DNA of 64,000 nucleotides from Devosia oryzisoli (GTDB lineage Bacteria > Pseudomonadota > Alphaproteobacteria > Rhizobiales > Devosiaceae), in NCBI RefSeq assembly GCF_014837245.1, contig NZ_JACYFU010000001.1, positions 558,001-622,000 on the forward strand. The letters are read 5' to 3'. Positions 45,868-57,031 of the stretch are shown one piece after another. A program made the position numbers and the translations under genes. Position 1 is the stretch's first letter; every line of letters starts with the position of its first letter. The notes below the pieces were generated by a model. The model saw nothing but the letters and a program-made list of their open reading frames with translations, was not told the DNA's origin and did no database searches.

Positions 45868-46488
45868 ATGGAACTCAAGGTAACCACACTCGACGGTAAG
45901 TCCGCCGGTACGGTCGATCTCAAGGACGAACTCTTCGGTCTCGAAGTCCGTCCCGACATCCTGCACCGCATGGTTCGCTACCAGCAGCTCAAGGCTATGG
46001 CCGGCACGCATGACGTGAAGAACCGGTCGGAAGGCGTGCGCACGGGCAAGAAGTTCGTGAAGCAGAAGGGTTCGGGCGGCGCTCGCCACGGCGATCGCAA
46101 GGCTCCGCAGTTCCGCGGCGGTGGCCGTGCTTTCGGTCCGACGCCGCGCAGCCATGCCATCGACCTGCCCAAGAAGGTCCGCGCCCTGGCGCTCAAGCAT
46201 GCGCTTTCCTCCAAGGCCAAGGCCGGGTCGCTCATCGTCATCGACAGCGTCGCCCAGAAGGAAATCAAGACGGCTGCCCTGCGCACCACCTTCGGCAAGC
46301 TCGAATGGGCTAACGCGCTGATCATCGATGGAGCGAACGTGGACCAGAACTTCGCTCTGGCCGCCCGCAACATCCCGAACATCGACGTGCTGCCGATCCA
46401 GGGGATCAACGTTGTGTCGATCCTGAAGCGCGACAAGCTCGTCCTCACCAAGGCAGCGCTCGAAGCGCTCGAAGCGAGGTTCGCATGA
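45868..46488 (+). CDS. rplD: Ribosomal protein L4
   Basis: A 206-residue exit-tunnel protein. The extended tunnel loop ([20 protein letters not shown]) is intact. In enterobacteria L4 represses the S10 operon; it is not known whether that holds here. Its stop overlaps the rplW start by 4 bp. Confidence 0.98.
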   Translation: MELKVTTLDGKSAGTVDLKDELFGLEVRPDILHRMVRYQQLKAMAGTHDVKNRSEGVRTGKKFVKQKGSGGARHGDRKAPQFRGGGRAFGPTPRSHAIDLPKKVRALALKHALSSKAKAGSLIVIDSVAQKEIKTAALRTTFGKLEWANALIIDGANVDQNFALAARNIPNIDVLPIQGINVVSILKRDKLVLTKAALEALEARFA

Positions 46489-46778
46489 ACAAGCTTGCCG
46501 CATACGACATCATCCGTAACCCCGTCGTGACGGAAAAGTCGACCATGGCTTCGGAAGCCAACCAAGTCGTCTTCGACGTCGCCATCGACGCCAACAAGAC
46601 CGACATCAAGGCCGCCGTCGAGCAGCTGTTTTCGGTCAAGGTCAAGGCAGTGAACACCCTCGTCCGCAAGGGCAAGGAAAAGCGCTTCCGCGGCCGCCTG
46701 GGGACCCGCAACGACGTCAAGAAGGCGATCGTCACCCTGGTTGATGGTCAGTCGATCGATATTTCGACCGGCCTCTAA
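46485..46778 (+). CDS. rplW: Ribosomal protein L23
   Basis: A 97-residue protein at the tunnel exit, the docking site for trigger factor and SRP. It begins with [15 protein letters not shown] and contains the [15 protein letters not shown] helix-strand. It overlaps rplD by 4 bp, so it is translationally coupled. Confidence 0.98.
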   Translation: MNKLAAYDIIRNPVVTEKSTMASEANQVVFDVAIDANKTDIKAAVEQLFSVKVKAVNTLVRKGKEKRFRGRLGTRNDVKKAIVTLVDGQSIDISTGL

Positions 46779-46796
46779 GGGACGAGAGACAGACAA

Positions 46797-47636
46797 ATGG
46801 CTCTAAAGACTTATAATCCCACCTCCGAAGGCCGTCGCACCCTGGTCACGACCGACCGCTCGGAACTGTGGAAGGGCGCTCCGGTCAAGGCATTGACCCA
46901 GGGCCTCACCAAGAAGGGTGGCCGCAACAACACCGGTCGCATCACGGCATTCCACCGTGGCGGCGGGCACAAGCGCAGCTACCGCATGATCGACTTCAAG
47001 CGCGTGAAGTTCGACATGGTCGGGACGGTCGAACGTCTCGAGTATGATCCGAACCGCACCGCCTGGATCGCGCTGATCAACTACGAGGACGGCGAGCAGG
47101 CCTACATCATTGCTCCGCAGCGTCTGGCTGCCGGCGACAAGGTGATCTCGTCGATGGACACCGTCGACGTGAAGCCGGGCAACGCCATGCCGCTCGAGCG
47201 CATGCCGGTCGGCACGATCGTGCACAATATCGAGCTCAAGCCCCGCAAGGGCGCGCAGGTTGCGCGTTCGGCTGGTGCCTATGCCCAGTATGTGGGTCGT
47301 GACCAGGGTTGGGCGATCCTTCGCCTTAACTCCGGCGAGCAGCGCCGCGTGCATGGAACGTGTCTGGCCACGGTGGGTGCGGTTTCCAACCAGGACCACT
47401 CCAACACCTCGATGGGCAAGGCCGGTCGCAATCGTTGGCTCGGTCGCAAGCCGGTCAACCGCGGCGTGACCATGAACCCGGTCGACCACCCGCATGGTGG
47501 TGGTGAAGGCCGTACCTCTGGTGGCCGTCACCCGGTGTCGCCGTGGGGCAAGCCGACCAAGGGCAAGCGTACGCGCAGCAACAAGGCTACGGACCAGTTC
47601 ATCGTTCGCAGCCGTCACGTGAAGAAGGGCAGGTAA
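46797..47636 (+). CDS. rplB: Ribosomal protein L2
   Basis: A 279-residue protein needed for subunit joining and peptidyl transfer. The C-terminal signature [15 protein letters not shown] holds the functionally important His. It begins [14 protein letters not shown]. It follows rplW by 18 bp. Confidence 0.98.
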   Translation: MALKTYNPTSEGRRTLVTTDRSELWKGAPVKALTQGLTKKGGRNNTGRITAFHRGGGHKRSYRMIDFKRVKFDMVGTVERLEYDPNRTAWIALINYEDGEQAYIIAPQRLAAGDKVISSMDTVDVKPGNAMPLERMPVGTIVHNIELKPRKGAQVARSAGAYAQYVGRDQGWAILRLNSGEQRRVHGTCLATVGAVSNQDHSNTSMGKAGRNRWLGRKPVNRGVTMNPVDHPHGGGEGRTSGGRHPVSPWGKPTKGKRTRSNKATDQFIVRSRHVKKGR

Positions 47637-47640
47637 AAAC

Positions 47641-47919
47641 ATGACCCGTTCGATTTGGAAGGGGCCGTTCGTCGACGGCTATCTGCTCAAGAAGGCCGAG
47701 AAGGCCCAGTCCTCTGGCCGCAACGATGTGGTCAAGATCTGGTCCCGTCGCTCGACCATCCTGCCGCAGTTCGTCGGCATCACGTTCGGCGTCCACAACG
47801 GCCAAAAGCACATCCCGGTCTCGGTTACCGAGGAAATGATCGGCCACAAGTTCGGCGAATTCGCTCCGACCCGTACCTACTACGGTCACGCGGCCGACAA
47901 GAAGGCCAAGAGGAAGTAA
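47641..47919 (+). CDS. rpsS: Ribosomal protein S19
   Basis: A 92-residue head protein of the 30S subunit that binds 16S rRNA with S13. It begins [18 protein letters not shown], contains [21 protein letters not shown] and ends in a basic tail. It lies 4 bp after rplB and 1 bp before rplV. Confidence 0.98.
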   Translation: MTRSIWKGPFVDGYLLKKAEKAQSSGRNDVVKIWSRRSTILPQFVGITFGVHNGQKHIPVSVTEEMIGHKFGEFAPTRTYYGHAADKKAKRK

Positions 47920-47920
47920 G

Positions 47921-48301
47921 ATGGGCAAGCCAAAGACTGAGCGCGCTCTCAAGGATAACGAGGCCAAGGCTGTGCTGCGCATGCTGCGCATCAGCCCTCA
48001 GAAGCTGAACCTCGTCGCGCAGTTGATCCGTGGCAAGAAGGTCGAGCGGGCTCTCGCCGATCTCGAATTCAGCCACAAGCGCATCTCCGGCCAGGTCAAG
48101 AAGGTGCTCGAGAGTGCCATCGCCAACGCCGAAAACAACCATGGCCTGGACACCGACGCCCTCGTCGTTGCCGAAGCCTTCGTGGGCAATTCGCTCGTCA
48201 TGAAGCGGTTCACCGCTCGTGGTCGCGGCCGGTCCTCGCGGATCGAAAAGCCGTTCTCGCATCTGACGATCGTCGTCCGGCAAGTTGAGGAGGCCGCATA
48301 A
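47921..48301 (+). CDS. rplV: Ribosomal protein L22
   Basis: A 126-residue exit-tunnel protein; its beta-hairpin ([19 protein letters not shown]) narrows the tunnel near the macrolide site. ATG at 47921 comes just after the rpsS stop, and its last base is shared with the rpsC start codon. Confidence 0.98.
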   Translation: MGKPKTERALKDNEAKAVLRMLRISPQKLNLVAQLIRGKKVERALADLEFSHKRISGQVKKVLESAIANAENNHGLDTDALVVAEAFVGNSLVMKRFTARGRGRSSRIEKPFSHLTIVVRQVEEAA

Positions 48302-49035
48302 TGGGCCAGAAAATCAATCCGATCGGCTTCCGCCTCGGCATCAACCGCACCTGGGACAGCCGTTGGTACGCCGACGGCGGCGAGTACGGTACGCTGCTGC
48401 AGGAAGACCTGAAGATCCGCACCATGCTGATGAAGGATCTGAAGGCCGCTGCGGTCTCCAAGATCGTCATCGAGCGTCCGCACCGCAAGTGCCGCGTGTC
48501 GATCCACACTGCTCGTCCGGGCATCGTGATCGGCAAGAAGGGCGCAGACATCGACAAGATCCGCGCCAAGGTGAAGAAGTTCACCGACAGCGAAGTGCAC
48601 ATCAACATCGTTGAAGTGCGCAAGCCCGAGACCGATGCGACGCTGGTTGCCCAGGGCATTGCCCAGCAGCTGGAACGCCGCGTGGCCTTCCGTCGTGCCA
48701 TGAAGCGCGCCGTGCAGACTGCGATCCGCATGGGTGCCGGTGGTATCCGCGTGAACGTGGGTGGCCGCCTCGGTGGCGCCGACATCGCGCGTACCGAATG
48801 GTACCGCGAGGGCCGCGTGCCGCTGCACACCCTGCGCGCTGACATCGACTACGGGACCGCTGAGGCCGAGACCACTTACGGCATCATCGGGATCAAGGTC
48901 TGGATTTTCAAAGGCGAAGTGCTCGAGCACGACCCCACCGCGCATGAGCGTCGCGCGACTGAGGGTGGTGACGGTGCTGGCCAGCGTGCTCCCCGCGGCG
49001 ACCGCGGTGACCGTGGCGATCGCGATCGCGCATAA
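48301..49035 (+). CDS. rpsC: Ribosomal protein S3
   Basis: A 244-residue protein at the mRNA entry pore with helicase activity. The KH domain motif VIGKKGADI lies near residue 80. The C-terminal tail, rich in Arg, Gly and Asp ([15 protein letters not shown]), is longer and more charged than in enteric bacteria. It shares one base with rplV. Confidence 0.98.
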   Translation: MGQKINPIGFRLGINRTWDSRWYADGGEYGTLLQEDLKIRTMLMKDLKAAAVSKIVIERPHRKCRVSIHTARPGIVIGKKGADIDKIRAKVKKFTDSEVHINIVEVRKPETDATLVAQGIAQQLERRVAFRRAMKRAVQTAIRMGAGGIRVNVGGRLGGADIARTEWYREGRVPLHTLRADIDYGTAEAETTYGIIGIKVWIFKGEVLEHDPTAHERRATEGGDGAGQRAPRGDRGDRGDRDRA

Positions 49036-49050
49036 GAAGGTTAGTTCATT

Positions 49051-49464
49051 ATGCTGCAACCGAAGAGAACCAAGTTCCGCAAGGCCCACAAGGGCCGCAT
49101 CCACGGTGAAGCCAAGGGCGGCACCACGCTGGCCTTCGGCCAGTACGCCCTCAAGGCCACCGAGCCGGAGCGCGTTACTGCCCGCCAGATCGAAGCTGCC
49201 CGTCGTGCGATCACTCGCGAGATGAAGCGCCAGGGCCGCGTGTGGATCCGGATTTTCCCGGACGTGCCGGTCTCCAAGAAGCCTACCGAAGTGCGTATGG
49301 GTAAGGGCAAGGGCTCCGTCGAATACTGGGCCGCTCGCGTCAAGCCGGGCCGCATCGTTTTTGAGATTGACGGTGTGCCTGAAGACGTTGCAAAGGAGGC
49401 GCTTCGCCTCGGAGCAATGAAGCTGCCGATCACCACGCGCATCGTTACGCGCATTGTCGACTAA
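49051..49464 (+). CDS. rplP: Ribosomal protein L16
   Basis: A 137-residue protein that places the A-site tRNA elbow. It begins [19 protein letters not shown] and carries the [11 protein letters not shown] and [10 protein letters not shown] blocks. It lies 15 bp after rpsC and 11 bp before rpmC. Confidence 0.98.
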   Translation: MLQPKRTKFRKAHKGRIHGEAKGGTTLAFGQYALKATEPERVTARQIEAARRAITREMKRQGRVWIRIFPDVPVSKKPTEVRMGKGKGSVEYWAARVKPGRIVFEIDGVPEDVAKEALRLGAMKLPITTRIVTRIVD

Positions 49465-49475
49465 GGAACACGAGC

Positions 49476-49670
49476 ATGAAAGCCAGTGATGTGCGGAGCA
49501 AAACCGCAGACGAACTGAAAGATCAGCTCGTCGACCTGAAAAAAGAACAGTTCAACCTGCGTTTCCAGCGTGCCACCCAGCAGCTGGAAAAGCCGGCCCG
49601 GGTCAGGGAAGTCCGTCGCGATATCGCGCGGATCAAGACGATCCTCGGCCAGAAGAACGCAGCTAAGTAA
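49476..49670 (+). CDS. rpmC: Ribosomal protein L29
   Basis: A 64-residue two-helix protein at the tunnel exit. It begins [18 protein letters not shown] and contains the conserved [19 protein letters not shown] and [11 protein letters not shown] blocks. It precedes rpsQ by 12 bp. Confidence 0.97.
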   Translation: MKASDVRSKTADELKDQLVDLKKEQFNLRFQRATQQLEKPARVREVRRDIARIKTILGQKNAAK

Positions 49671-49682
49671 GGATTCACACCC

Positions 49683-49934
49683 ATGCCAAAGCGCGTTTTG
49701 CAGGGGACTGTCGTCTCCGACGCCAACGACAAGACCATCGTGGTCCGTGTCGAGCGCCGTTTCACCCATCCGCTTCTGAAGAAGACCGTGCGTCGTTCGA
49801 AGAAGTATCACGCTCACGACGAGAACAACGTCGCGAAGGTCGGTCAGACCGTGTGGATCGAGGAAACCGCGCCGATCAGCAAGAACAAGCGCTGGACCCT
49901 AGTCCAGGACGCCGCTTCTTCGCCGTCCGCGTAA
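49683..49934 (+). CDS. rpsQ: Ribosomal protein S17
   Basis: An 83-residue early 30S assembly protein with an OB fold. It begins [20 protein letters not shown], and the loop [20 protein letters not shown] is conserved. A 64-bp gap follows, the first larger gap of this operon part. Confidence 0.97.
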   Translation: MPKRVLQGTVVSDANDKTIVVRVERRFTHPLLKKTVRRSKKYHAHDENNVAKVGQTVWIEETAPISKNKRWTLVQDAASSPSA

Positions 49935-49998
49935 GAGAAACAATTCAGGTCGGCGCGCCGGATAACGGTGCTGCCGATAATTTAGAAGGCATCCAGTC

Positions 49999-50367
49999 AT
50001 GATCCAGATGCAGTCCAATCTCGACGTCGCGGACAATTCCGGCGCTCGTCGTGTCATGTGCATCAAGGTGCTGGGCGGTTCGCATCGCAAGTACGCCTCG
50101 GTCGGCGACATCATCGTCGTTTCGGTCAAGGACGCTATTCCGCGTGGCCGCGTCAAAAAGGGCCAGGTGATGAAGGCCGTGGTGGTTCGCACCGCAACCG
50201 ACATCCGCCGTCCCGATGGCACCGTTATCCGCTTCGACAAGAACGCCGCAGTTCTGATCAACAACAACAAAGAACCTGTCGGCACCCGTATCTTCGGACC
50301 GGTCCCGCGCGAACTCCGCGCCCGGAACCACATGAAGATCATCTCGCTCGCCCCAGAGGTGCTGTAA
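49999..50367 (+). CDS. rplN: Ribosomal protein L14
   Basis: A 122-residue protein at the subunit interface, beginning [20 protein letters not shown]. It keeps the family block [18 protein letters not shown]. Its stop codon overlaps the rplX ATG by one base (TAATG). Confidence 0.98.
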   Translation: MIQMQSNLDVADNSGARRVMCIKVLGGSHRKYASVGDIIVVSVKDAIPRGRVKKGQVMKAVVVRTATDIRRPDGTVIRFDKNAAVLINNNKEPVGTRIFGPVPRELRARNHMKIISLAPEVL

Positions 50368-50678
50368 TGGCCGCCAAGATCAAGAAGGGCGATAAAGTCG
50401 TCGTCCTGGCCGGCAAGGACAAGGGCAAGACCGGTCAGGTCCTGCAGGTCATTCCGTCCGAAACCCGCGCGATCGTCCAGGGCATCAACCTGGTCCGTCG
50501 TCACCAGAAGCAGACCGCCTCGAACGATGCCGGCATCTTCACCAAGGAAGCGCCGATCCATCTTTCGAACCTGGCGGTCGCTGACGCCAACGGCAAGCCG
50601 ACCCGCGTCGGTTACCAGATCAAGGACGGCGTGAAGTCCCGCGTCGCCAAGACCACCGGAGATGCGATCGATGGCTGA
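50367..50678 (+). CDS. rplX: Ribosomal protein L24
   Basis: A 103-residue assembly initiator of the 50S subunit with a KOW domain at the start ([20 protein letters not shown]). It begins one base inside the rplN stop and overlaps rplE by 8 bp, so all three are translationally coupled. Confidence 0.97.
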   Translation: MAAKIKKGDKVVVLAGKDKGKTGQVLQVIPSETRAIVQGINLVRRHQKQTASNDAGIFTKEAPIHLSNLAVADANGKPTRVGYQIKDGVKSRVAKTTGDAIDG

Positions 50679-51228
50679 GACCGCTTACGTCCCGCGCCTG
50701 CGCACCGAATACGACAGCAAGATCAAGGCGTCTCTGCGCGAGCAGTTCGGCTACAAGAACGTGATGGAGCTGCCGCGGCTCGACAAGATCGTCCTGAACA
50801 TGGGCGTCGGCGAAGCCGTGAATGACACCAAGAAGGTGCGTTCTGCTGCTGATCAGCTCGAGCTGATCGCCGGCCAGAAGCCTGTGATCACTCACGCCCG
50901 CAAGTCGATCGCCGGCTTCAAGGTGCGTGAGCACATGCCGCTCGGTGTGAAGGTCACGCTGCGCAAGACTCGCATGTACGAGTTTCTTGATCGCCTCGTG
51001 AACATCGCCCTGCCGCGCGTCCGCGACTTCCGCGGCCTCAACCCGAACGCCTTTGACGGCCGTGGCAACTATGCCATGGGCATCAAGGAACACATCATCT
51101 TCCCCGAGATCAACTACGATCAGATCGATCAGGTCTGGGGCATGGACATCGTGATCGCCACGACGGCCAAGACCGATGATGAGGCGCGCGCGCTTCTCAA
51201 GGCTTTCAACTTCCCGTTCCGCCAGTAA
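50671..51228 (+). CDS. rplE: Ribosomal protein L5
   Basis: A 185-residue protein of the central protuberance that binds 5S rRNA. It begins [15 protein letters not shown]; an ATG 9 bases earlier is less likely because GGAG is spaced better for 50671. It keeps the [17 protein letters not shown] block. Confidence 0.97.
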   Translation: MAETAYVPRLRTEYDSKIKASLREQFGYKNVMELPRLDKIVLNMGVGEAVNDTKKVRSAADQLELIAGQKPVITHARKSIAGFKVREHMPLGVKVTLRKTRMYEFLDRLVNIALPRVRDFRGLNPNAFDGRGNYAMGIKEHIIFPEINYDQIDQVWGMDIVIATTAKTDDEARALLKAFNFPFRQ

Positions 51229-51259
51229 GCGGCGCAGGGAAGGGATAAAGGATCAGGAC

Positions 51260-51565
51260 ATGGCAAAGACCAGCTCCATCGAAAAGAACAAGAAGCGCAC
51301 CGCCCTGGCAAAGCAGTATGCCGACAAGCGCGCCGCGCTCAAGGCAACTGTCAAGAACCAGGACACTCCCATCGAGGAGCGTTTCAAGGCCAGCCTCAAG
51401 CTGGCTGAACTGCCGCGCAACTCGGCCAAGGTTCGCATTCGCAACCGTTGCGAAGTATCGGGCCGCCCGCGTGGTTACTATCGCAAGCTCAAGATGAGCC
51501 GCATCGCCCTGCGTCAGCTGGGCAACCTGGGCCAGATCCCGGGTCTGGTGAAGTCGAGCTGGTAA
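51260..51565 (+). CDS. rpsN: Ribosomal protein S14 (zinc-free type)
   Basis: A 101-residue 30S head protein. Only one Cys is present ([14 protein letters not shown]), so it lacks the CxxC...CxxC zinc ribbon; this is the C-minus form usual in proteobacteria. ATG 51260 follows AGGATCAGGAC. It lies 31 bp after rplE. Confidence 0.98.
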   Translation: MAKTSSIEKNKKRTALAKQYADKRAALKATVKNQDTPIEERFKASLKLAELPRNSAKVRIRNRCEVSGRPRGYYRKLKMSRIALRQLGNLGQIPGLVKSSW

Positions 51566-51578
51566 GGAGAAACATCAG

Positions 51579-51977
51579 ATGAGCTTTTCCGATCCCATCG
51601 GCGATATGCTGACCCGCATCCGCAACGCCCAGCAGCGTCGCAAGAACACCGTCTCGACCCCGGCCTCGACCCTTCGCGGCCGTGTGCTGGACGTTCTCCA
51701 GTCCGAGGGTTTCATCCGCGGCTATTCGGAGACCAAGTTCGAGAACGGTGCTGCCGAGTACGAAATCGAACTCAAGTACTCGGATAATGAAGGCGTGATC
51801 CGCACCATCGAGCGCGTTTCCCGTCCCGGCCGCCGCGTCTATGCGTCGGTGAAGAATATCCCGCAGGTTGCCAACGGCCTCGGCGTGTCGATCCTGTCCA
51901 CCCCCAAGGGTGTGATGGCCGACCACGAAGCCAAGGCCGCCAATGTGGGTGGCGAGGTACTCTGCCGCGTCTTCTAA
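51579..51977 (+). CDS. rpsH: Ribosomal protein S8
   Basis: A 132-residue primary 16S-binding protein. It begins [19 protein letters not shown] and ends with the conserved [20 protein letters not shown]. In enterobacteria S8 represses the spc operon by binding the rplE leader. It lies 13 bp after rpsN. Confidence 0.98.
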   Translation: MSFSDPIGDMLTRIRNAQQRRKNTVSTPASTLRGRVLDVLQSEGFIRGYSETKFENGAAEYEIELKYSDNEGVIRTIERVSRPGRRVYASVKNIPQVANGLGVSILSTPKGVMADHEAKAANVGGEVLCRVF

Positions 51978-52014
51978 GGACGACACGGCAAGACGATTAC
52001 TCAAGGAAGACATT

Positions 52015-52548
52015 ATGTCACGTACTGGCAAGAAACCGGTGGCCCCGGTGAACGGCGTCACGGTTGCGATCAATGGTCGTACCGTGTCGGCTAAGGGCCC
52101 GAAGGGCGAGCTGAGCCTCCCCCTCATGGATATCGTGAACGTCGAGCAGGGTTCGGACGGCATCGTCGTCACCCCCGCCAACGACACCCGTGAGGCTCGT
52201 GCAGCCTGGGGCACCACCCGCGCGCTGATCCAGAACATGGTCACCGGGGTGAGCAACGGTTTCGAGAAGCGTCTGGCGATCCAGGGCGTGGGTTACCGCG
52301 CCGCCATGCAGGGCAAGGACGTCAAGCTCTCGCTCGGTTTCAGCCACGAAGTGGTGTATCCCGCTCCCGAGGGCATCACCCTCGCGGTTCCGGCTCCGAC
52401 GGAGATCGTCGTGACTGGCATCGACAAGCAGCAGGTTGGTCAGGTTGCGGCGGAAATCCGCGGCTGGCGTCCGCCCGAGCCCTACAAGGGCAAGGGTGTG
52501 CGGTACGCGAACGAGACCGTGTATCGCAAAGAAGGCAAGAAGAAGTAA
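52015..52548 (+). CDS. rplF: Ribosomal protein L6
   Basis: A 177-residue protein at the base of the L7/L12 stalk with two similar domains. The signature [14 protein letters not shown] is near the end. ATG 52015 has AAGGAAG upstream and fits the family start MSRTGKKPV; the frame is open 72 bases further back without support. Confidence 0.98.
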   Translation: MSRTGKKPVAPVNGVTVAINGRTVSAKGPKGELSLPLMDIVNVEQGSDGIVVTPANDTREARAAWGTTRALIQNMVTGVSNGFEKRLAIQGVGYRAAMQGKDVKLSLGFSHEVVYPAPEGITLAVPAPTEIVVTGIDKQQVGQVAAEIRGWRPPEPYKGKGVRYANETVYRKEGKKK

Positions 52549-52560
52549 GGAGCGCCGGCA

Positions 52561-52923
52561 ATGGCTATTTCGGCAAAAGGTGCGGATCGGCGCAAGGCGC
52601 GCGTCCGCAAGGCGCTCAAGGCTCGTGCCTTCGGTCGCCCTCGTCTCAGCGTTTTCCGCTCGGACAAGAATATCTACGCCCAGATCATCGATGACAGCAC
52701 CGGGCGCACCCTGGCTGCAGCGTCGACCCTCGAGAAGGACCTGCGTGGTTCGCTCAAGAACGGTGGTACGGCTGAAGCGGCATCGGCCGTCGGCAAGCTG
52801 ATCGCCGAGCGCGGCACCAAGGCTGGTGTCGGCGAGGTCGTGTTCGATCGCGGCAGCTATCTCTATCACGGCCGTGTAAAGGCCCTTGCAGACGCTGCCC
52901 GCGAGGGCGGCCTGCAGTTCTAA
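52561..52923 (+). CDS. rplR: Ribosomal protein L18
   Basis: A 120-residue 5S rRNA-binding protein of the central protuberance. [20 protein letters not shown] and the C-terminal [20 protein letters not shown] are conserved. It lies 12 bp after rplF. Confidence 0.98.
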   Translation: MAISAKGADRRKARVRKALKARAFGRPRLSVFRSDKNIYAQIIDDSTGRTLAAASTLEKDLRGSLKNGGTAEAASAVGKLIAERGTKAGVGEVVFDRGSYLYHGRVKALADAAREGGLQF

Positions 52924-52944
52924 CCACGGCGAGGAAGAAGAATT

Positions 52945-53478
52945 ATGAGCAGAGACGTTCAAGAACGCGAAAGCGAATTCGTCGATCGCCTGGTCCACAT
53001 CAACCGTGTGGCTAAGGTGGTCAAGGGCGGCCGTCGCTTCGGTTTTGCTGCGCTCGTCGTTGTCGGCGACCAGAAGGGCCGCGTCGGTTTCGGTCACGGC
53101 AAGGCCCGTGAAGTTCCCGAGGCGATCCGCAAGGCAACCGAACAGGCCAAGCGCCAGATGATCCGCGTGCCGCTGCGTGACGCACGCACGCTGCACCATG
53201 ACGTGACCGGTCGTCACGGCGCCGGCAAGGTAATCCTGCGCGCTGCCGTGCCGGGTACCGGCATCATTGCCGGTGGTCCGATGCGTGCCGTGTTCGAGAC
53301 GCTGGGCATCAACGACATCGTTGCCAAGTCGCAGGGCACTGCAAACCCCTACAACATGGTTCGCGCCACCTTCGACGCTCTCAAGCGCGTCGACAGCCCC
53401 CGTTCGGTGGCTGCCCGTCGCGGCCTCAAGGTTTCCGAACTGCAGGCTCGCCGCGGCGAGGCTGCTGTCGAAGCCTGA
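52945..53478 (+). CDS. rpsE: Ribosomal protein S5
   Basis: A 177-residue protein of the 30S body that affects accuracy of decoding. The spectinomycin-contact loop lies in [17 protein letters not shown] and looks wild type. The [17 protein letters not shown] block is intact. It lies 21 bp after rplR. Confidence 0.98.
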   Translation: MSRDVQERESEFVDRLVHINRVAKVVKGGRRFGFAALVVVGDQKGRVGFGHGKAREVPEAIRKATEQAKRQMIRVPLRDARTLHHDVTGRHGAGKVILRAAVPGTGIIAGGPMRAVFETLGINDIVAKSQGTANPYNMVRATFDALKRVDSPRSVAARRGLKVSELQARRGEAAVEA

Positions 53479-53499
53479 TAGCAGGCACGGAGAAGTACA

Positions 53500-53688
53500 A
53501 TGGCCAAGAACAAGACCATCGTCGTGCAGCAGATCGGCTCCCCGATCCGCCGTGAAAAGAGCCAGCGCGCGACCCTGATCGGGCTCGGGCTCAACAAGAT
53601 GAACAAGCAGCGCGAGCTGGTTGATACGCCCGAAGTCCGTGGCATGATCAACAAGGTCCCGCACCTCGTCCGCGTCGTCGGCGAGTAA
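53500..53688 (+). CDS. rpmD: Ribosomal protein L30
   Basis: A 62-residue 50S protein: the [20 protein letters not shown] start and the [20 protein letters not shown] block are characteristic. It sits in the normal place between rpsE and rplO. Confidence 0.97.
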   Translation: MAKNKTIVVQQIGSPIRREKSQRATLIGLGLNKMNKQRELVDTPEVRGMINKVPHLVRVVGE

Positions 53689-53700
53689 GGGAGTTATACA

Positions 53701-54204
53701 ATGACCCGTTTGAACGAACTCCGCGACAACCCCGGCTCCTCCAAGACCCGCGTTCGCGTGGGCCGTGGTATCGGTTCGGGTGTCGGCAAGACCGGTGGCC
53801 GCGGCGGCAAGGGCCAGACAGCCCGCGCCGGTGTCGCCATCAACGGCTTTGAAGGCGGCCAGATGCCCCTTCACATGCGTATGCCGAAGCGCGGCTTCAA
53901 CGCCTGGAATCCGAAGGATTTCAACGAAGTCCGCATCGACCGTATCCAGGCCTACATCGATAGCGGCAAGCTGGACGCCAAGGGTGTCGTGGATGCCGCG
54001 GCGCTCGTCGCTGCCGGTGTGATCCGTCGTCCCAAGGATGGCGTCCGCCTGATCGGTTCTGAAGGCTTCACGGCCAAGAAGGTCACCTTCAAGGTGGACT
54101 ATGTGACCAAGGGTGCCGCCGCTGCCATCGAAGGCGCCGGTGGTAAGGTTGATCTGATCCCGGTCAAAGAGACCTGGAAGAAGACCCCTCACGCCAGCAA
54201 GTAA
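53701..54204 (+). CDS. rplO: Ribosomal protein L15
   Basis: A 167-residue late-assembly 50S protein. The Gly-rich basic N-terminus ([20 protein letters not shown]) and the [17 protein letters not shown] block are conserved. An intrinsic terminator follows 10 bp after its stop, ahead of secY, with which it is often co-transcribed in other bacteria. Confidence 0.98.
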   Translation: MTRLNELRDNPGSSKTRVRVGRGIGSGVGKTGGRGGKGQTARAGVAINGFEGGQMPLHMRMPKRGFNAWNPKDFNEVRIDRIQAYIDSGKLDAKGVVDAAALVAAGVIRRPKDGVRLIGSEGFTAKKVTFKVDYVTKGAAAAIEGAGGKVDLIPVKETWKKTPHASK

Positions 54205-54213
54205 GTTTGGCTT

Positions 54214-54248
54214 CGCGCTCCCGGTCTTTCTGGTCGGGAGCGTTTTTT
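54214..54248 (+). terminator. Intrinsic terminator between rplO and secY
   Basis: CGCTCCCG and CGGGAGCG form a perfect 8-bp stem with an 11-nt loop, followed directly by six T (54243-54248). Confidence 0.85.
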
Positions 54249-54251
54249 GGT

Positions 54252-54280
54252 TTGTTGCGCCGGGGTTGCTGTCCTATATG
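54252..54280 (+). promoter_or_regulatory. Candidate promoter for secY-adk
   Basis: TTGTTG, a 17-bp spacer and TATATG lie just after the rplO terminator, ~150 bp before the secY start. Both boxes are close to sigma-70 consensus for a GC-rich genome. Confidence 0.45.
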
Positions 54281-54432
54281 CTCCTTGGGCGCTCCGAGCG
54301 CCTCTGGCTTACGGCCACAAGGGCAGGGCGCGGAAATAGCGCAGCGGTTTTCCGCGAGAGCCTTGCGACAACAAAGTTTTAGGGTCACCGATTTGATCCC
54401 GTCGAATCGCACACGGCTCTAGGGAGCGAAGT

Positions 54433-55770
54433 ATGGCGTCCGCAGCCGAGCAGCTTGCTCGCAATCTCAGTTTCTCGACATTCTCCAAGGCGAAAGCCCT
54501 TCAGCAGCGCATCTGGTTCACCCTCGGAGCGCTGCTTGTGTATCGTCTGGGGACGTTTATCCCTGTTCCGGGCATCGATCCTGACGCGTTCCGCGCCACG
54601 TTCGAGCAGAGCCAGCAGGGCATCATCGGCATGTTCAACATGTTCTCCGGTGGTGCCGTGGCGCGCATGGCCGTGTTCGCGCTCAATCTTATTCCCTACA
54701 TTACCGCATCCATCGTGGTGCAGGTCATCGCGACGGCGTCTCCGCGCCTCGAGGCCCTCAAGAAGGAGGGCGAATCCGGCCGGCGGAAGATGAACCAGTA
54801 CACGCGCTATCTGGCCGTCGTGTTCTGCGCCATCCAGGCCTATGGCATTGCCGTCGGGCTCGAAAGCAGCCAGGGCGTTGTCCTCAATCCAGGCTGGTTC
54901 TTCCGCATCTCCACCGTCATCACCCTTGTGGGGGGCACGATGTTCCTGATGTGGCTGGGCGAGCAGATCACCTCGCGTGGCGTCGGAAACGGTATTTCGC
55001 TCATCATCTTTGCCGGCATCGTGGCCAACCTGCCGTCCACCATCGCACAGACACTTGAGCTCAGCCGGACGGGTGCGATCTCGGGCTTTGTTGCGGCAAG
55101 CATGCTGCTGATGGCGTTGATTGCCATCGCGGTCATCGTGTTCTTTGAACGCGCGCAGCGCCGGTTGCTGATTCAGTATCCGAAGCGCCAGGTCGGCAAC
55201 AAGATGTTCCAGGGGGACAGCTCGCACCTGCCGCTCAAGCTTAATACCTCGGGCGTGATCCCGGTGATCTTCGGCTCGTCGCTGCTGCTGCTGCCGGCCA
55301 CCATCGCCTCGTTTGCGGCGCAGGGCGATGCGCCGGGCTGGCTGACAACGGTTACGGCTCTGCTCGGCCGCGGGCAGCCGCTCTACCTCGTTCTGTTTGC
55401 CGCGCTGATCATCTTCTTCTCCTTTTTCTACACGGCCATCGTGTTCAATCCGCAGGAGACGGCAGACAACCTGAAGCGCTCTGGCGGGTTCATCCCCGGT
55501 ATCCGCCCGGGTGAGCGGACCGCGCAGTACATCGACTACGTGCTGACCCGCATTACCGTGGTTGGCGCCATTTACCTCACCGTCGTAGCCTTGATCCCGG
55601 AAGTGATGTTCAGCCAACTCGCGATCAGCCACTTCCTCGGCGGCACCTCGCTCCTGATCATGGTCACCGTGACCCTGGACACGGTCAGCCAGATTCAGAG
55701 CCACCTCGTGGCCCAGCAATATGAGGGGCTGCTCAAGAAATCCCGTCTTGGTGGAGGCAAGCGTCGATGA
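54433..55770 (+). CDS. secY: Preprotein translocase subunit SecY
   Basis: A 445-residue channel subunit with about ten membrane spans. The family blocks [14 protein letters not shown] and [26 protein letters not shown] are present, as is a C-terminal cytosolic tail. It works with SecE (26872) and SecG and with SecA or the ribosome. It overlaps adk by 4 bp. Confidence 0.98.
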   Translation: MASAAEQLARNLSFSTFSKAKALQQRIWFTLGALLVYRLGTFIPVPGIDPDAFRATFEQSQQGIIGMFNMFSGGAVARMAVFALNLIPYITASIVVQVIATASPRLEALKKEGESGRRKMNQYTRYLAVVFCAIQAYGIAVGLESSQGVVLNPGWFFRISTVITLVGGTMFLMWLGEQITSRGVGNGISLIIFAGIVANLPSTIAQTLELSRTGAISGFVAASMLLMALIAIAVIVFFERAQRRLLIQYPKRQVGNKMFQGDSSHLPLKLNTSGVIPVIFGSSLLLLPATIASFAAQGDAPGWLTTVTALLGRGQPLYLVLFAALIIFFSFFYTAIVFNPQETADNLKRSGGFIPGIRPGERTAQYIDYVLTRITVVGAIYLTVVALIPEVMFSQLAISHFLGGTSLLIMVTVTLDTVSQIQSHLVAQQYEGLLKKSRLGGGKRR

Positions 55771-56336
55771 GACTGATCCTGTTGGGACCCCCGGGGGCGG
55801 GGAAGGGCACACAGGCCAAAATTCTGGTGGACGCCTATGGCATCCCCCAGCTCTCGACCGGCGACATCCTGCGTGCCGCCATTGCCGCCAAGACGCCGCT
55901 TGGCCTTGAAGCCAAGGCCATCGTCGACCGGGGCGATCTCGTCTCCGACGATATCGTCAACGGCATCGTCTCCGAGCGCCTGGACCAGGCGGACTGCAAG
56001 CCGGGGTTCATCCTCGATGGCTTTCCGCGCACCATCGCTCAAGCCGAGGCTCTGGACCGGATGCTCGCTGAAAAGGGCATGGCCCTTGATGCCGTCATCG
56101 AGATCAAGGCCGATGCTGATGAACTGGTCAGGCGCGTGGTCAACCGGGCCAAGGAATCCGGTGGCGCGCGCGCTGATGACAATGAGGAGGTGCTGCGCAA
56201 GCGCCTCGACGTCTACACCCAGCAGACCGCTCCGCTGGTCGACTACTATGCCGGCAAGGGGATGCTCAAGCCGGTCGACGGCATGGCGCCGGTTGGCGAA
56301 GTGACCACGGCCATAAAGGGCGCCCTGGGCAAGTAA
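55767..56336 (+). CDS. adk: Adenylate kinase (short-LID form)
   Basis: A 189-residue enzyme that interconverts ATP+AMP and 2 ADP. P-loop [10 protein letters not shown] is at residues ~7-16, with the DGFPRT block near 85. The LID is short ([21 protein letters not shown]) and has no zinc cysteines, the small-variant form common in alphaproteobacteria. It overlaps secY by 4 bp. Confidence 0.97.
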   Translation: MRLILLGPPGAGKGTQAKILVDAYGIPQLSTGDILRAAIAAKTPLGLEAKAIVDRGDLVSDDIVNGIVSERLDQADCKPGFILDGFPRTIAQAEALDRMLAEKGMALDAVIEIKADADELVRRVVNRAKESGGARADDNEEVLRKRLDVYTQQTAPLVDYYAGKGMLKPVDGMAPVGEVTTAIKGALGK

Positions 56337-56508
56337 TCAGGATCAGGCGGGGACTGTTGACTCCGCCGGGTCTTATCCTTAAAGAACCGCACCAGTCTCA
56401 GGATTATTGGGCTGGATTCGGTTCTCCACTCGAGTGGGGTCGAATTCGGTCCCTTGTTGTTTAGTGGCATCCGCCGTGATGGCGCATGCTGAATGAAGGA
56501 GAGCAGAC

Positions 56509-56877
56509 GTGGCTCGTATTGCTGGCGTCAACATCCCGACGAACAAGCGCGTGGTTATCGCGCTGCAGTATATTCACGGGATCGGCGAGAAGTTCGCCAA
56601 GGACATTACCGAGAAGGTGGGAATTCCCGCCGAGCGCCGCGTCAACGAGCTGACCGACGCCGAAGTCATCCAGATCCGCGAAGCGATCGACCGCGACTAT
56701 GTCGTGGAAGGCGATCTGCGCCGCAACGTGGCGATGAACATCAAGCGCCTGATGGATCTTGGCAACTACCGTGGCCTGCGCCACCGCCGCGGCCTGCCGG
56801 TCCGCGGTCAGCGCACCCACACCAATGCCCGTACCCGCAAGGGTCCGGCAAAGCCGATCGCCGGCAAGAAGAAGTAA
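56509..56877 (+). CDS. rpsM: Ribosomal protein S13
   Basis: A 122-residue 30S head protein that contacts P-site tRNA and L5. It begins [19 protein letters not shown] at a GTG start (56509) with AAGGAG upstream. The C-terminus has [19 protein letters not shown] 172-bp gap separates it from adk, enough for its own promoter. Confidence 0.97.
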   Translation: MARIAGVNIPTNKRVVIALQYIHGIGEKFAKDITEKVGIPAERRVNELTDAEVIQIREAIDRDYVVEGDLRRNVAMNIKRLMDLGNYRGLRHRRGLPVRGQRTHTNARTRKGPAKPIAGKKK

Positions 56878-57031
56878 TTCCGTGCCGCCGTTCGGGCGGC
56901 CGGTCATGTGAAGTGGATGTGGCGGGGCAAGTTTTTGGTGGCTCTGAGGAGTTGCCGGAAAGACTTGAACCGCTTCGTCCGTGGTGGAGCTGCTGGTGTT
57001 ACGGCAGCGCCGATACCCCTAGAGGACTTGA

